Assembly (NCBI GenBank): GCA_900168235.1
Contig: FUZG01000001.1
Span: forward strand, 372,001 to 436,000
Direction of reading: 5' to 3'
DNA length: 64,000 nucleotides
From: Lachnospiraceae bacterium
GTDB taxonomy: Bacteria > Bacillota > Clostridia > Lachnospirales > Lachnospiraceae
The translations under genes and the position numbers were made by a program. The notes under the pieces were generated by a model. It was not told the DNA's origin. It saw only the letters and a program-made list of their open reading frames with translations, and did no database searches. Every line of letters begins with the position of its first letter. Positions within the stretch are counted from its first letter, which is position 1. This document shows, piece after piece, positions 7,862 to 17,679 of this stretch.

Positions 7862-10300
7862 TCAAGACGCCTTGAAAACTATTTTACCGTTAGAAAGATT
7901 TACATGCACCGTATCGCCGCTCTTTACCCTGCCTGAAAGCAGTTCCTCTGCGAGAGGATCCTCGATCATATTCTGGATCGCACGGCGAAGAGGTCTTGCA
8001 CCATACTTCTTGTCTGAACCCTTTCCAATAATCTCTTCCTTTACTCCGGCAGAAATAGAAAGGGTTATGCCCATCTGCTCCTTTGCTCTGCGGATCAGAT
8101 CCTTAGAGAGCAGAGTAACGATACTCTTCATATCATCCTTAGAAAGCTGATGGAATACGATGATGTCATCTATTCTGTTAATGAACTCAGGCTTGAAGAT
8201 CCTGCGTACTTCTTCCATTACGCCGTTCTTCATGTCCTTGTACTTCTCTGACTCGCTGTCAGCACCGCCGAAACCTAAGCGCTTCGGCTCAACGATAGAC
8301 TGAGCTCCTGCGTTACTGGTCATTATGATGATGGCGTTCTTAAAGCTTACCTTGCGGCCCTTGGAATCTGTGATGTGACCGTCATCCAATACCTGAAGGA
8401 GTATGTTGAATACATCCGGGTGAGCCTTTTCGATCTCATCAAAAAGCACTACCGAGTACGGATGTCTGCGGATCTTATCTGCAAGCTGTCCGCCCTCGTC
8501 ATGTCCTACATAACCCGGAGGTGAACCGATCATCTTTGCAACAGAGTGGGACTCCATGTACTCCGACATATCTACACGGATCATGTCATCCTCAGATCCG
8601 AACATTGCTTCTGCAAGCGCCTTACTGAGCTCTGTCTTACCTACACCTGTAGGTCCGAGGAACAGGAAGGAACCAACAGGTCTCTTAGGATCCTTGAGTC
8701 CTACACGGCCTCTTCTGATAGCCTTTGAAACAAGAGTAACTGCCTCTTCCTGTCCGATGACTCTCTTATGCAGAGTCTTCTCAAGTGCCATGAGGCGTAC
8801 ATTATCTTTTTCCGTAAGCTTATTTACAGGGATCTTTGTCCAAAGCGCAACAACGTCCGCAACATCATTTTCTGTGAGGACGAGCTGCTTTGACTGCTCC
8901 TTTTTCTTACGGCGGTTCATTGCCTGATCAAGCTTCTTCTGCTCAGCAAGCTGTTCTTTTCTGATCTCAGAAGCCTTTTCAAAATCACCCTCGCGGATTG
9001 CTTTTTCCTTCTCAACTTCAAGAGCCTTCACCGCATCTGAAATCTTTTTCTCACGTGGAGACTCTGAGAGATTTGAAAGGCGCAGGTGGCTTGATGCTTC
9101 ATCCATTACATCGATTGCCTTATCAGGAAGGAATCTGTCGTTGATGTAACGGTTACTGAGCTTAACTGCTGCGACTACAGCTTCCTCAGGGATAGTGAGA
9201 CCGTGATGATCTTCATACTTATCCTTGATGCCCATAAGGATCTGTATTGCTTCCTCTTCCGTCGGCTCCTCAACTACTACCGGCTGGAATCGTCTTTCAA
9301 GTGCAGCATCCTTTTCGATATACTTACGATACTCATCAAGTGTTGTAGCACCGATAAGCTGGATCTCACCTCTTGCAAGTGACGGCTTCAGGATATTTGA
9401 TGCATCGATAGCACCTTCTGCTCCGCCGGCTCCGATAAGGGTATGGATCTCATCCATGAAAAGAAGGATATTTCCTGCTGAGATAACCTCGCGGATAACC
9501 TTCTTTATTCTTTCCTCAAACTCACCGCGGTACTTACTTCCTGCGACCATTCCGGACATATCGAGAGAAACTACTCTCTTGCCCATGATAGTCTCAGGAA
9601 CATTTCCCTCTGTGATCCTTACTGCAAGGCCTTCTGCAATGGCAGTCTTACCTACACCGGGCTCACCAACAAGACAGGGATTGTTCTTGGTCCTGCGGCT
9701 CAGGATCTGAACCACACGCATGATCTCATTTTCACGACCGATAACAGGATCCAGCTCACCGCTTCTCGCGAGCTCGGTAAGGTCTCTTGAATACTGATCA
9801 AGAGTCGGCGTACTGCTCTCGTTTTTTGCGCCCTTCTGTGCATGAAGGTCATCCCTTGCGATAGCAGGATCTTCGCCCATAGCCACAAGCGTATCAGAAT
9901 AAACCTTCTGAAGATTTACGCTCAGGGTATTAAGGAGACGGACTGCAACGCTCTCTCCCTCTTTTATCATTGCTAAAAGGATATGCTCTGTTCCGATCTC
10001 AGTACTGTGAAATCTGACAGCCATATCTTCGCTGAGAGCAAGGACATGACGGGCACGGGGTGTCCATCCGTCCTGCTCTGAAAGTACTACGTCAAGTCCC
10101 GGTGCAACAAGCTGTTCGATAAGTTCAAACACCTGCTTTTCCTGAACATGATTCTGTTCCAGCGCATATGATGCAACACTGGAATTTTCCCGAAGGAGAC
10201 CTATCAGGATATGCTCTGTTCCAACATAATTCTGATTAAGTTCTCCTGCGCACTTTCGGGCAAGCTCAAGAGCTTTCTTCGCTTTTTCAGTATAATTCAT
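7862..10300 (-). CDS. clpC: ATP-dependent Clp protease ATPase subunit ClpC
   Basis: This 812-residue Hsp100 unfoldase feeds ClpP. Two Clp_N repeats (residues ~1-140) are followed by AAA-1 with Walker A GEPGVGKTAI, a UVR-type coiled middle domain (IREGDFEKASEIRKEQ, typical of ClpC/MecB) and AAA-2 with GPTGVGKTEL and a C-terminal D2-small domain. The ATG follows GGGGAAAGG at 5 nt; a GTG two codons earlier is a weaker alternative. No ctsR, mcsA or mcsB lies nearby, unlike the classical Bacillus operon. A hairpin sits immediately upstream of the ribosome site. Confidence 0.96.
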   Translation of the reverse strand: MNYTEKAKKALELARKCAGELNQNYVGTEHILIGLLRENSSVASYALEQNHVQEKQVFELIEQLVAPGLDVVLSEQDGWTPRARHVLALSEDMAVRFHSTEIGTEHILLAMIKEGESVAVRLLNTLSVNLQKVYSDTLVAMGEDPAIARDDLHAQKGAKNESSTPTLDQYSRDLTELARSGELDPVIGRENEIMRVVQILSRRTKNNPCLVGEPGVGKTAIAEGLAVRITEGNVPETIMGKRVVSLDMSGMVAGSKYRGEFEERIKKVIREVISAGNILLFMDEIHTLIGAGGAEGAIDASNILKPSLARGEIQLIGATTLDEYRKYIEKDAALERRFQPVVVEEPTEEEAIQILMGIKDKYEDHHGLTIPEEAVVAAVKLSNRYINDRFLPDKAIDVMDEASSHLRLSNLSESPREKKISDAVKALEVEKEKAIREGDFEKASEIRKEQLAEQKKLDQAMNRRKKKEQSKQLVLTENDVADVVALWTKIPVNKLTEKDNVRLMALEKTLHKRVIGQEEAVTLVSKAIRRGRVGLKDPKRPVGSFLFLGPTGVGKTELSKALAEAMFGSEDDMIRVDMSEYMESHSVAKMIGSPPGYVGHDEGGQLADKIRRHPYSVVLFDEIEKAHPDVFNILLQVLDDGHITDSKGRKVSFKNAIIIMTSNAGAQSIVEPKRLGFGGADSESEKYKDMKNGVMEEVRRIFKPEFINRIDDIIVFHQLSKDDMKSIVTLLSKDLIRRAKEQMGITLSISAGVKEEIIGKGSDKKYGARPLRRAIQNMIEDPLAEELLSGRVKSGDTVHVNLSNGKIVFKAS

Positions 10301-10312
10301 AAACACCTTTCC

Positions 10313-10332
10313 CCTCTGTCATACGACAGAGG
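10313..10332 (-). promoter_or_regulatory. Hairpin directly upstream of the clpC ribosome site
   Basis: Perfect 8-bp stem CCTCTGTC-ATAC-GACAGAGG lies between the stop of the upstream membrane protein and the clpC Shine-Dalgarno. No T-run follows in the minus direction, so it is unlikely to be a terminator. It may be an mRNA processing or stability element. Confidence 0.5.
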
Positions 10333-10341
10333 ATCAGAAAA

Positions 10342-11901
10342 TCAGTGCTTCTTTATATTGAGGAACTCAAAATCAAAATCCTCATCAAGGTCATAGTCCT
10401 GTGCAGGACGACGACTCTTCATCGCACTGCTTTCTGTATTATCTTCTGTTGCAGCTCTTGCCTTCTTTGTGGGAAGACCTGCTGTTACTTCCATATTTTC
10501 CCAGTCTACTTCGTCCTCAGCGCGGTTACGCTCAACCGGCATCTCATCATCTTCCTCGTAGACTCTTCTGGGTCTCTCCCTCTTCTGACGGCGGACAGGT
10601 CTCTCCTCGTCCTTACGACGGCTCTTTTCTCTGTTTACAGCCTTTGACTTCTTCGCAACTCTCTTCCTGATAGCTGCCTCGTCTTCATAATCGTCGTCAT
10701 CGTCGTCATTTCTGCCGCGCAGACGCTTTCCAAGCATCATGTTGATCATGAGGAATACAAGGATCACGATGATTATAACGAGAACTACGATGATAAGAAG
10801 TCTGGATCTGGAAAGCTTCTTATACTTTGTAGTTACTGCGGATTCACCTCTCGGAACTTCCACATATCTCTGATAGGTTCCGCGGGAAATGTCATAAAGA
10901 TAAAATCCAAGGTTTCCGCTCTCATCTACTGCATAAAGGAGACAGAACTCCTTCGGCTGTGCCTGGATAAGTCCTGAGAGATTTGTATGAGCGATCTCAT
11001 CAAGGGCAAGCATAGCATTTTCATCTGCCTCTGCTGAAGCTGATGCAGCATCACCAGTCGCTGCTTCACCTGAATCGCCTGTAACAGCAGCATCGCCTGC
11101 GGCAACTCCGCCGCCCTCTGCGGAATCAGAAATATGAGCAGCAGGTTCAGTCTCAGAATCGGGATCAGTTACCGGAGCAATCTCACCTTCGTTTACTCCT
11201 CCTGCAGCACCTGCTCCTACGACAAGACCTGTTTCCTCCTCTGCATATGCCTTTACGGAGAAAAGTGCCTTTGTCTCTTCTGCTTCGGAAGCTGCCTCTG
11301 AACCCTCTTCATCAGAAGGGAGTTCCTCAGGAAGTGACCATGCAGTAGCTGATTTTGAGCCCCACTGCAGATCATGCTTTGAAAATCCGTCAGGACCCAC
11401 AACGTTATCGCCGGGATCAAGAACTATGATATATTTATCGTCTCTTCCGTCGATTTTTATCATATCGGACATGCGGGCATTTTCTGTAGTATCACAGAGA
11501 TAAAATTCTCCGTTTGATCCGTCCGCATCTGTTAAGTATGCAAGAGTGATGGTAAGCCCCTCTGCTCCGATAGTGGCGCTCTTACATGTCATCTGTGCCA
11601 GCATTACATCCTGGCCTTCATATCCGACTGTTCTTACAGAAAAACCAGCCGGGACTTCGCTTGCCGGAAATGTAAGTGCAAGGAATTTTCCGTCTATATT
11701 TGTAGCGATGTCACTGGGAGTCACTGTCTCCAGTGCCGCCTGCGCTGCTTCTGCTGCAGCCTGTGCTTCTTCCTCAGACATCTCCTCTGCCGCATTTTCA
11801 ACTGCTTCCTCAGCGTATGCTCCCACAGGAACACTGCCTACCAGGAGTGCAGACAACAGAAGCGAGATCGCGCCTCTTTTCAAAATGCCGTTACGTTTCA
11901 T
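10342..11901 (-). CDS. Uncharacterised signal-peptide/single-TM protein with Asp-run and basic cytoplasmic tail
   Basis: I do not recognise this family. Of 519 residues, 1-30 form a signal peptide (cleavage near AYA-EE). The next ~330 residues are an Ala/Glu/Gly-rich extracellular region. One very hydrophobic helix (LLIIVVLVIIIVILVFLMI, about residue 365) crosses the membrane. The cytoplasmic tail starts with an NDDDDDDYEDE run and then alternates Arg/Lys-rich and Glu/Asp-rich blocks. The start chosen (MKRNGILKRG) has GGAG at 6 nt; an ATG four codons earlier lacks one. It lies between the cell-wall hydrolase gene and clpC on the same strand, so a role at the envelope is possible (inference). 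Confidence 0.7.
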   Translation of the reverse strand: MKRNGILKRGAISLLLSALLVGSVPVGAYAEEAVENAAEEMSEEEAQAAAEAAQAALETVTPSDIATNIDGKFLALTFPASEVPAGFSVRTVGYEGQDVMLAQMTCKSATIGAEGLTITLAYLTDADGSNGEFYLCDTTENARMSDMIKIDGRDDKYIIVLDPGDNVVGPDGFSKHDLQWGSKSATAWSLPEELPSDEEGSEAASEAEETKALFSVKAYAEEETGLVVGAGAAGGVNEGEIAPVTDPDSETEPAAHISDSAEGGGVAAGDAAVTGDSGEAATGDAASASAEADENAMLALDEIAHTNLSGLIQAQPKEFCLLYAVDESGNLGFYLYDISRGTYQRYVEVPRGESAVTTKYKKLSRSRLLIIVVLVIIIVILVFLMINMMLGKRLRGRNDDDDDDYEDEAAIRKRVAKKSKAVNREKSRRKDEERPVRRQKRERPRRVYEEDDEMPVERNRAEDEVDWENMEVTAGLPTKKARAATEDNTESSAMKSRRPAQDYDLDEDFDFEFLNIKKH

Positions 11902-11965
11902 TTCAAACTCCATTCCAGAACTATGTCATAGCTCTATATCTATTTTGCCTGTACAAAAAATTGTA

Positions 11966-13657
11966 TCAGGGCTTCCCCTCCGGTTCGGAAGGCATATTTT
12001 TATATACCGGGATCAGAAATTTATATTCCGATGCCGAGTTTATATCGGTTCCATAGCCTTTATAAACATTTTTTGCTTCATAATGCGGTGCATAAAGGCT
12101 TTCCATGTACTGGTGGGATATGTCTTTTCCGCTGTAGTTGAAGCGATGCTTATAAAGCGTATCCTGAGGGACAGAACGGTAAAAATAATTCTGTGCCAGG
12201 AATGAGAGACCTCCGCTTATGGATTTTCTCCTGCTATTCCATCCCTGTGACTTAGCATATTTTAATCCGTTTACGACAGGATTTGAACCATTTGCCTGAA
12301 TATTAAAGAAATTGTAATATCCCTCGTATCCCGGATAATTTCCGTTTATGAGATCATCTCCGGTACTCCTGCCGTGTTCCTGACGGAGCCTTGCCGCAAC
12401 AAGATACGGATTGACCTTAGATGATAATGAAAGATCTGTTACAAGTCCTGCATAAGTGACCGATGACTCATCCGGAAGATTTCCCTTCATGGAAGTGGTG
12501 GAAAGAATGGTCTCAACACCCTTAGACGACGTTCCGGTACTGTCCTTACCGTCTACAAACATGAAAAAGGATGTGTTCAGTTCACCGCTGTCTGTCACCA
12601 TAAAGTTTCTTGGATCCATGTAATACTTTATCTGGCTCAGAGTAGCTTCCTTCCAGGATATGTGACTGTCCCCGTTCTCTTCATCAGAAAACAGTTCTGA
12701 TATAGACCCGATTCCGAGACCCGAAGCAAATCCTGATCTCAGGTCATCGTATGAAGCTTCTTTTAGATGGGACTGTATCCAGGTTGACTCTGCAAGAACG
12801 GAATCAGAAGAAACACTTTCCGCCGTTCCCGATATATTTTCAACCTTGCTGAACCCCTGCTGGGCTTTAGCTGCGCCTTCCCAGTCGAGAGCACTGACCG
12901 GATCGTAGGCTTCAAAATCCCATCCGGGATAAAGACCATGAAGTATCATGAGCTTTGAAATGTAGCTGTCAGGAAAACCTCTGTCACGGAGCTTTTCTCC
13001 GTAATCATCAGAATTAAAATAGTCCTGACGGACATAACCCGAAGTAACTCCGTTCACTCCGCTGAAAGTCACACGATACCAGTAATATCCCCCCTGCGCA
13101 TCATATTCTGCTCCGTTAAATACACACGAAGTTCCATATGAGAGCTTACACAGGATATTCCCGCTAAGTGACGGAAGATGCCGGACCTTAACATCATTAA
13201 AAGCTATTGTCATTGTCCTTCCGGCCTTGATATCTTCTGCGGAAGTACCGCCGATATCGATGAGATCAGATCTTACATATCCGGACACAACAGGCTTTTT
13301 TGAAGTTATATAGTACCACAAAACTCCGTCTTTTCCATCTGTCTCGCTTTCAATAATGACAGCGACACCGGAATTAAGCGTCGCAACGATCTTTCCGGTA
13401 ACGGGAGTACCTGCCCTGACCTGTATATTGGTTCCTTTTGTGACCGCATGAGTACCGGCCTTTACTTCACCGGATACAGATTCCTCAGCGCAAACCTCAT
13501 TATTTCCAAAAATAAAGACGAAAAGGAGCAGCAGTAACCATACTACTGCCGCTGCCCCCTTTTGTCTCCATCGACCGAATAACAAGTTGTCTTTTCTACT
13601 ACCTGCTGTCACGATCAAATCTTCTTTTTCCATCGTCCTCATGGGTAACCATTCCAA
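11966..13657 (-). CDS. Exported glucosaminidase-type cell wall hydrolase with SH3 domains
   Basis: This ~560-residue protein has an N-terminal hydrophobic signal segment (AAVVWLLLLLFVFIFG). Two bacterial SH3-like repeats follow (GTNIQVRAGTPVTGKIVATL and VKVRHLPSLSGNILCKL with GYVR endings). The C-terminal glucosaminidase domain of the LytB/GH73 type shows the motifs YLVAARLRQEHG, YYNFFNIQANGSNP and SKVNPY. It would cleave peptidoglycan glycan strands. The start is uncertain: ATGs at 13657, 13642 and 13633 all lack an ideal ribosome site, and all overlap the upstream zinc-ribbon gene. It is the sixth gene of the purine operon by spacing, which suggests co-transcription rather than shared pathway. 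Confidence 0.8.
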   Translation of the reverse strand: MEWLPMRTMEKEDLIVTAGSRKDNLLFGRWRQKGAAAVVWLLLLLFVFIFGNNEVCAEESVSGEVKAGTHAVTKGTNIQVRAGTPVTGKIVATLNSGVAVIIESETDGKDGVLWYYITSKKPVVSGYVRSDLIDIGGTSAEDIKAGRTMTIAFNDVKVRHLPSLSGNILCKLSYGTSCVFNGAEYDAQGGYYWYRVTFSGVNGVTSGYVRQDYFNSDDYGEKLRDRGFPDSYISKLMILHGLYPGWDFEAYDPVSALDWEGAAKAQQGFSKVENISGTAESVSSDSVLAESTWIQSHLKEASYDDLRSGFASGLGIGSISELFSDEENGDSHISWKEATLSQIKYYMDPRNFMVTDSGELNTSFFMFVDGKDSTGTSSKGVETILSTTSMKGNLPDESSVTYAGLVTDLSLSSKVNPYLVAARLRQEHGRSTGDDLINGNYPGYEGYYNFFNIQANGSNPVVNGLKYAKSQGWNSRRKSISGGLSFLAQNYFYRSVPQDTLYKHRFNYSGKDISHQYMESLYAPHYEAKNVYKGYGTDINSASEYKFLIPVYKNMPSEPEGKP

Positions 13658-14081
13658 CGCCCTGGATCATCATCTCACGCTTCTTGCGCTCTCTCTGCTC
13701 TTTCTTCTTCTTATCAGCAGCCTTCGCAAGATCACCGCAGGTCTTACAGTACTTTCCGCTGATAATAGGCTTTCCGCAGACTTCACACTTAAGGAAGGTC
13801 TTGGAATCCTTTGAAACCTGAAGACGTTCCTCTCTTAGCATATGAGTGATGGTTTTCTCTGCAACGCCTGTCTCATCACTTACTTCGCCGGCATTTGCTC
13901 CGGGATGCTTTTCCAGATAATTACGCACTTTTCCGTAATCATCATACATCTCATGCCTGCACTTAATACAGCGATAAGCTCCTACTCCGACAAATTCAAG
14001 TTTGGCGCCGCATTTCTCGCAGATCTCAGGTCTGTGATAAGTATCCGCAAAATACTCTTCATCGAATTTCTCCGAACTCAT
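13599..14081 (-). CDS. Zinc-ribbon/winged-helix protein, YvyF-like
   Basis: This 160-residue protein carries two zinc-ribbon pairs (CEKC near residue 21 with CIKC near 38, and CEVC with CKTC near 110). They flank a small winged-helix-like segment (GANAGEVSDETGVAEKTITHMLREERL) that resembles the flagellar-operon protein YvyF (TIGR03826). The C-terminus is strongly basic. It could bind nucleic acid, but the target is unknown and no flagellar gene is present in the window. It overlaps purD by 23 nt upstream and the glucosaminidase downstream, so it is tightly coupled to the purine operon. Confidence 0.7.
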   Translation of the reverse strand: MSSEKFDEEYFADTYHRPEICEKCGAKLEFVGVGAYRCIKCRHEMYDDYGKVRNYLEKHPGANAGEVSDETGVAEKTITHMLREERLQVSKDSKTFLKCEVCGKPIISGKYCKTCGDLAKAADKKKKEQRERKKREMMIQGVGMVTHEDDGKRRFDRDSR

Positions 14082-15342
14082 CGATTGCCTTTCCGATATC
14101 TTTTCGGCAGTACTTGTTCTCGAAATTTACCCATGTTGTAGCTTCATAGGCATTTGCACGCGCTTTGTGAAGATTCTCGCCCTTTGCAGTGATTCCGAGA
14201 ACTCGTCCTCCATTCGTCACGATACCTTTAGAAGTTTTCTTTGTGCCTGCGTGGAAGCAGTAATAACCGTCCTTACCGTTAAAGTTCTCCATGCCGCTTA
14301 TCAGATGGCCCTTGGTATACTTCACAGGATAGCCGTCACTTGCAAGAACTACGCAAACTGCAGCATTTTCCTCGAACTCAAGCTTTATCTTGCTGAGTCG
14401 TCCGTCAACGCACGCTTCCATCACATCTATAATATCATTTTTCATGCGCGGAAGCACTACCTGTGCTTCAGGATCTCCAAAACGTGCATTATACTCAAGA
14501 ACCTTCGGTCCATCCTCTGTGAGCATGAGTCCAAAGAAGATAACACCCTTAAACTCCCTGCCTTCTGCCTTCATTGCATCAACAGTAGGCTGGAAGATAT
14601 TCTTTTTGCAGAAATCATTGATCTTCTTTGTATAGAAAGGTGAAGGTGAAAATGTTCCCATTCCGCCGGTATTAAGACCGGTATCACCATCTCCTGCTCT
14701 CTTGTGATCCTGCGCACTGCTCATGACCTTTATGGTCTTTCCGTCACAGAATGTGAGAACAGAAACCTCTCTGCCTGTCATAAATTCTTCAATGACCATC
14801 TTGTTTCCGGCTGTGCCGAACTTTTTATCAAGCATGATCTCTTTTACGCCGTTACGGGCTTCGTCCCTGTCCTGACAGATAAGTACACCCTTACCGAGCG
14901 CAAGACCGTCAGCCTTTAATACGATAGGGAACTTACATGTATCAAGGTAAGCCAGAGCCTCTGCCGCATCAGTAAATACAGCATATTCAGCAGTAGGGAT
15001 ATTATACTTTTTCATGAGATCCTTGGAAAAAGCTTTTGATCCCTCAAGGATAGCTGCATCCTTTCTGGGTCCGAATGTACGGATACCTGCAGCCTCAAGC
15101 TCGTCTACAAGACCGCCCACGAGCGGATCATCCGGTCCTACGATGACCAGATCCACTTCTTTTTCCTTGGCGAACTTTACAATACGTCCAAATTCCATAA
15201 CCGGAATATCTGCGCACTCAGCGATTTCTGCGATACCCGCATTTCCCGGACAGCAGTAGATCTTGTCCGCTTTTTCGCTTCTCTTAACTGCATCTGCGAT
15301 AGCATGCTCTCTTCCGCCGCCGCCGACTATCAGTATATTCAT
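14059..15342 (-). CDS. purD: Phosphoribosylamine-glycine ligase (GARS)
   Basis: This 427-residue ATP-grasp enzyme makes glycinamide ribonucleotide in purine synthesis. It starts MNILIVGGGGREHAIA, typical of PurD, and shows the ATP-grasp features LKADGLALGKGV, EEFMTGREVSVL and VLEYNARFGDPEAQVVLPR. The ATG has GGAGG at 6 nt; that site overlaps the end of purN, whose TAG lies one base before the ATG. Longer readings from 15357 are unnecessary. Confidence 0.97.
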   Translation of the reverse strand: MNILIVGGGGREHAIADAVKRSEKADKIYCCPGNAGIAEIAECADIPVMEFGRIVKFAKEKEVDLVIVGPDDPLVGGLVDELEAAGIRTFGPRKDAAILEGSKAFSKDLMKKYNIPTAEYAVFTDAAEALAYLDTCKFPIVLKADGLALGKGVLICQDRDEARNGVKEIMLDKKFGTAGNKMVIEEFMTGREVSVLTFCDGKTIKVMSSAQDHKRAGDGDTGLNTGGMGTFSPSPFYTKKINDFCKKNIFQPTVDAMKAEGREFKGVIFFGLMLTEDGPKVLEYNARFGDPEAQVVLPRMKNDIIDVMEACVDGRLSKIKLEFEENAAVCVVLASDGYPVKYTKGHLISGMENFNGKDGYYCFHAGTKKTSKGIVTNGGRVLGITAKGENLHKARANAYEATTWVNFENKYCRKDIGKAIDEFGEIR

Positions 15343-15343
15343 C

Positions 15344-15970
15344 CTAGTCCTCCACAATGACTCTTCTGTTTTCTACTGTTACTTTTCCGTTTGCAATGAG
15401 ATCTATAGCCTTTGGCATTATTATCCACTCTGCCTGCTCCATGACCCTGAGCTGCAGGGATTCCGGAGTATCATCCTTCTGTATCTCAACTGCTTTCTGC
15501 ATGATGATAGGACCGCTGTCGCATCCTTCATCCACAAAATGAACTGTCGCTCCCGTAACCTTTACACCGCGCTTCAGAGCTTCTTCGTGAACCCTGAGTC
15601 CGTAGAATCCAACTCCACAGAAAGAAGGGATAAGTGACGGGTGAACATTTATGATACGGTTTGTATATTTCTTTACAAGCTCTTCCGGCAGTACTACAAG
15701 GAATCCCGCCAGAACGATAAGATCCGGCTGTGCCTCATCGATGGCTGACAGAAGCGCTCTGTTAAATGACTCTTTATCAGCGTAGTCCTTTCTGCTAACG
15801 ACCGCAGAAGGGATACCAGCTTTTTCAGCTCTGTCCAGAGCTTTTACACCGGGCTTATTGCTGATCACACGAACGATCTCTGCGTTTGTGATCCTGCCGT
15901 CTGCCACGGAATCTATGATAGCCTGAAGGTTCGTTCCTCCGCCTGACACGCAGACAGCTATTTTCAGCAT
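15344..15970 (-). CDS. purN: Phosphoribosylglycinamide formyltransferase
   Basis: This 208-residue PurN transfers the formyl group from 10-formyl-THF to GAR. The motifs are [16 protein letters not shown] at the N-terminus, [13 protein letters not shown], the catalytic [11 protein letters not shown] and [15 protein letters not shown]. The active-site Asn-His-Asp set is present. It overlaps the end of purM by 7 nt, consistent with operon translation. Confidence 0.96.
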   Translation of the reverse strand: MLKIAVCVSGGGTNLQAIIDSVADGRITNAEIVRVISNKPGVKALDRAEKAGIPSAVVSRKDYADKESFNRALLSAIDEAQPDLIVLAGFLVVLPEELVKKYTNRIINVHPSLIPSFCGVGFYGLRVHEEALKRGVKVTGATVHFVDEGCDSGPIIMQKAVEIQKDDTPESLQLRVMEQAEWIIMPKAIDLIANGKVTVENRRVIVED

Positions 15971-16992
15971 AAACGAACTCCCTTTTTACCTGCGCTCTCA
16001 GTCTTTCCTACAACGAATGCCTTTTCTCCTGCGCTCTCAACTGCTGCGATAGTCTTTTCAGCATCAGCAGGATCAACTGCAAGTACCATACCAAGACCCA
16101 TATTGTAGGTATTGTACATCATCTCGTCTGCGATACCGCCATCCTTCTGAAGCATGCTGAAGATAGGCGGGATAGGATATGAATCCTTCTTAACTGCGGC
16201 AACGATACCATCCGGCAGCATTCTCGGAATGTTCTCGTAAAAACCGCCGCCTGTGATATGGCTGCATCCCTTAATATTTACTCCTGCTTCACGAACTGCA
16301 CGGAGAGCATGCACGTAGATCTTTGTAGGCTTAAGAAGCGCATCTCCGAGAGTTGTGCCAAGAGAATCAAAATGACGGTTCAGGTTTGACTCTGTCATCT
16401 CAAATACCTTGCGGACAAGTGAGAATCCGTTTGAATGAACACCGCTTGATGAGATACCGATAAGTGTCTCACCTTCTTTGATTGTAGATCCATCGATCAG
16501 GTTGTCCTGGTCTACGATACCAACTGCAAATCCTGCGAGATCGTACTCATTTTCAGGATAAAAACCGGGCATTTCAGCAGTTTCTCCGCCGATGAGGGCA
16601 GCATCACTCTGCTTACATCCTTCTGCAACACCCTTTACGATCTCAGCGATCTTTTCCGGATAATTCTTACCGCAGGCAATATAATCCAGGAAGAAAAGCG
16701 GCTCACCGCCGGCACATGCGATATCATTTACGCACATAGCTACACAGTCGATTCCAACGGTGTCATGCTTATCCATGACAAATGCAACTTTAAGCTTGGT
16801 TCCGACACCATCTGTACCGGAAACAAGAGTCGGGTTTTTCATGGCCATGAAAGGCTTCAGTGAGAATGCTCCGGAAAATCCGCCAAGGCCTCCAAGGACC
16901 TCCGGACGTACAGTCTCCTTCACATACTTCTTGATCAGTTCAACTGACTTGTATCCGGCCTCAATATCCACTCCAGCGCTTTTGTAATCCAT
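15964..16992 (-). CDS. purM: Phosphoribosylformylglycinamidine cyclo-ligase (AIR synthetase)
   Basis: This 342-residue PurM closes the imidazole ring of AIR. The signatures include [19 protein letters not shown] at the start, [48 protein letters not shown] and [16 protein letters not shown]. Length and domain order are standard. It sits 64 nt after purE and overlaps purN. Confidence 0.97.
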   Translation of the reverse strand: MDYKSAGVDIEAGYKSVELIKKYVKETVRPEVLGGLGGFSGAFSLKPFMAMKNPTLVSGTDGVGTKLKVAFVMDKHDTVGIDCVAMCVNDIACAGGEPLFFLDYIACGKNYPEKIAEIVKGVAEGCKQSDAALIGGETAEMPGFYPENEYDLAGFAVGIVDQDNLIDGSTIKEGETLIGISSSGVHSNGFSLVRKVFEMTESNLNRHFDSLGTTLGDALLKPTKIYVHALRAVREAGVNIKGCSHITGGGFYENIPRMLPDGIVAAVKKDSYPIPPIFSMLQKDGGIADEMMYNTYNMGLGMVLAVDPADAEKTIAAVESAGEKAFVVGKTESAGKKGVRLC

Positions 16993-17056
16993 TATGATTT
17001 CCTTTCATTGTCCCTTTCGGGTTTGTAGATCTGTTCCTAAGTATTCCGCTATTCTG

Positions 17057-17569
17057 TTATTTTTCTTCAAGATATGACTTCCAGCCGATCTCCTTCAGCT
17101 TTTCATCTTTCTTTTCAACTTCTTTTTTGAGATTTTCGGTGTAGCTCTTTAATTTTGAAAGAAGCTCATCGTCTGAAACTGCGAGGATCTTCGCTGCAAG
17201 AAGCGCAGCATTTTTTGCACCGTCGATAGCGACAGTAGCGACAGGAATGCCCGAGGGCATCTGAAGAATAGAATAGAGTGCATCAGTACCGCCAAGAGAC
17301 TTGCTATACATAGGGATACCGATGACAGGAAGCGGAAACAGTGCTGCACACATGCCGGGAAGATGTGCTGCCATTCCGGCGCCGGCGATGATGACCTTTG
17401 TACCGCGTGCTTCGGCGTTTTTCGCCCAGTTAAAGAAAACATCAGGTTCTCTGTGTGCAGAGATAATATTCATCTCATAATCAACTCCGAGTTCATCAAG
17501 AACTGCAGCAGCCTTTGACATAACTGCCATATCGGAATCGGAACCCATTACAATACCTACTTTTGCCAT
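17057..17569 (-). CDS. purE: N5-carboxyaminoimidazole ribonucleotide mutase
   Basis: This 170-residue class I PurE starts MAKVGIVMGSDSD, followed by YEMNIISAHREPD, IIAGAGMAAHLPGM and SLGGTDALYSILQMPSGIPVATV. AGGAAGG lies 8 nt before this ATG. A longer frame to 17632 would begin inside the promoter -10 and is rejected. It is the first gene of the purE-purM-purN-purD operon. No purK is present in the window. Confidence 0.96.
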   Translation of the reverse strand: MAKVGIVMGSDSDMAVMSKAAAVLDELGVDYEMNIISAHREPDVFFNWAKNAEARGTKVIIAGAGMAAHLPGMCAALFPLPVIGIPMYSKSLGGTDALYSILQMPSGIPVATVAIDGAKNAALLAAKILAVSDDELLSKLKSYTENLKKEVEKKDEKLKEIGWKSYLEEK

Positions 17570-17600
17570 TTCCTGAACCTTCCTTATGCTGTTTCGTGTT

Positions 17601-17659
17601 GTACTGCGACGCAGTGGCGCCGCAATACACATTATAGGTTTACTGATATTTCAAGTCAA
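17601..17659 (-). promoter_or_regulatory. Promoter and leader hairpin of the purE operon
   Basis: TTGACT, a 17-nt spacer and a perfect TATAAT (-35 at 17654-17659, -10 at 17631-17636) form a strong sigma-A promoter. The predicted start is near 17624. An inverted repeat GTACTGCG / CGCAATAC (17601-17628) lies at and just after +1. I see no purine riboswitch core in the ~55-nt leader. Confidence 0.8.
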
Positions 17660-17679
17660 TGAAGATTGTATAAACGTCA

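Noticed and set aside
17570-17625. Purine riboswitch in the purE leader
   Set aside because: The ~55-nt leader is too short and lacks the conserved core; only a simple inverted repeat is seen.
17570-17632. Longer purE start at 17632
   Set aside because: It overlaps the promoter -10 and would precede the transcription start.
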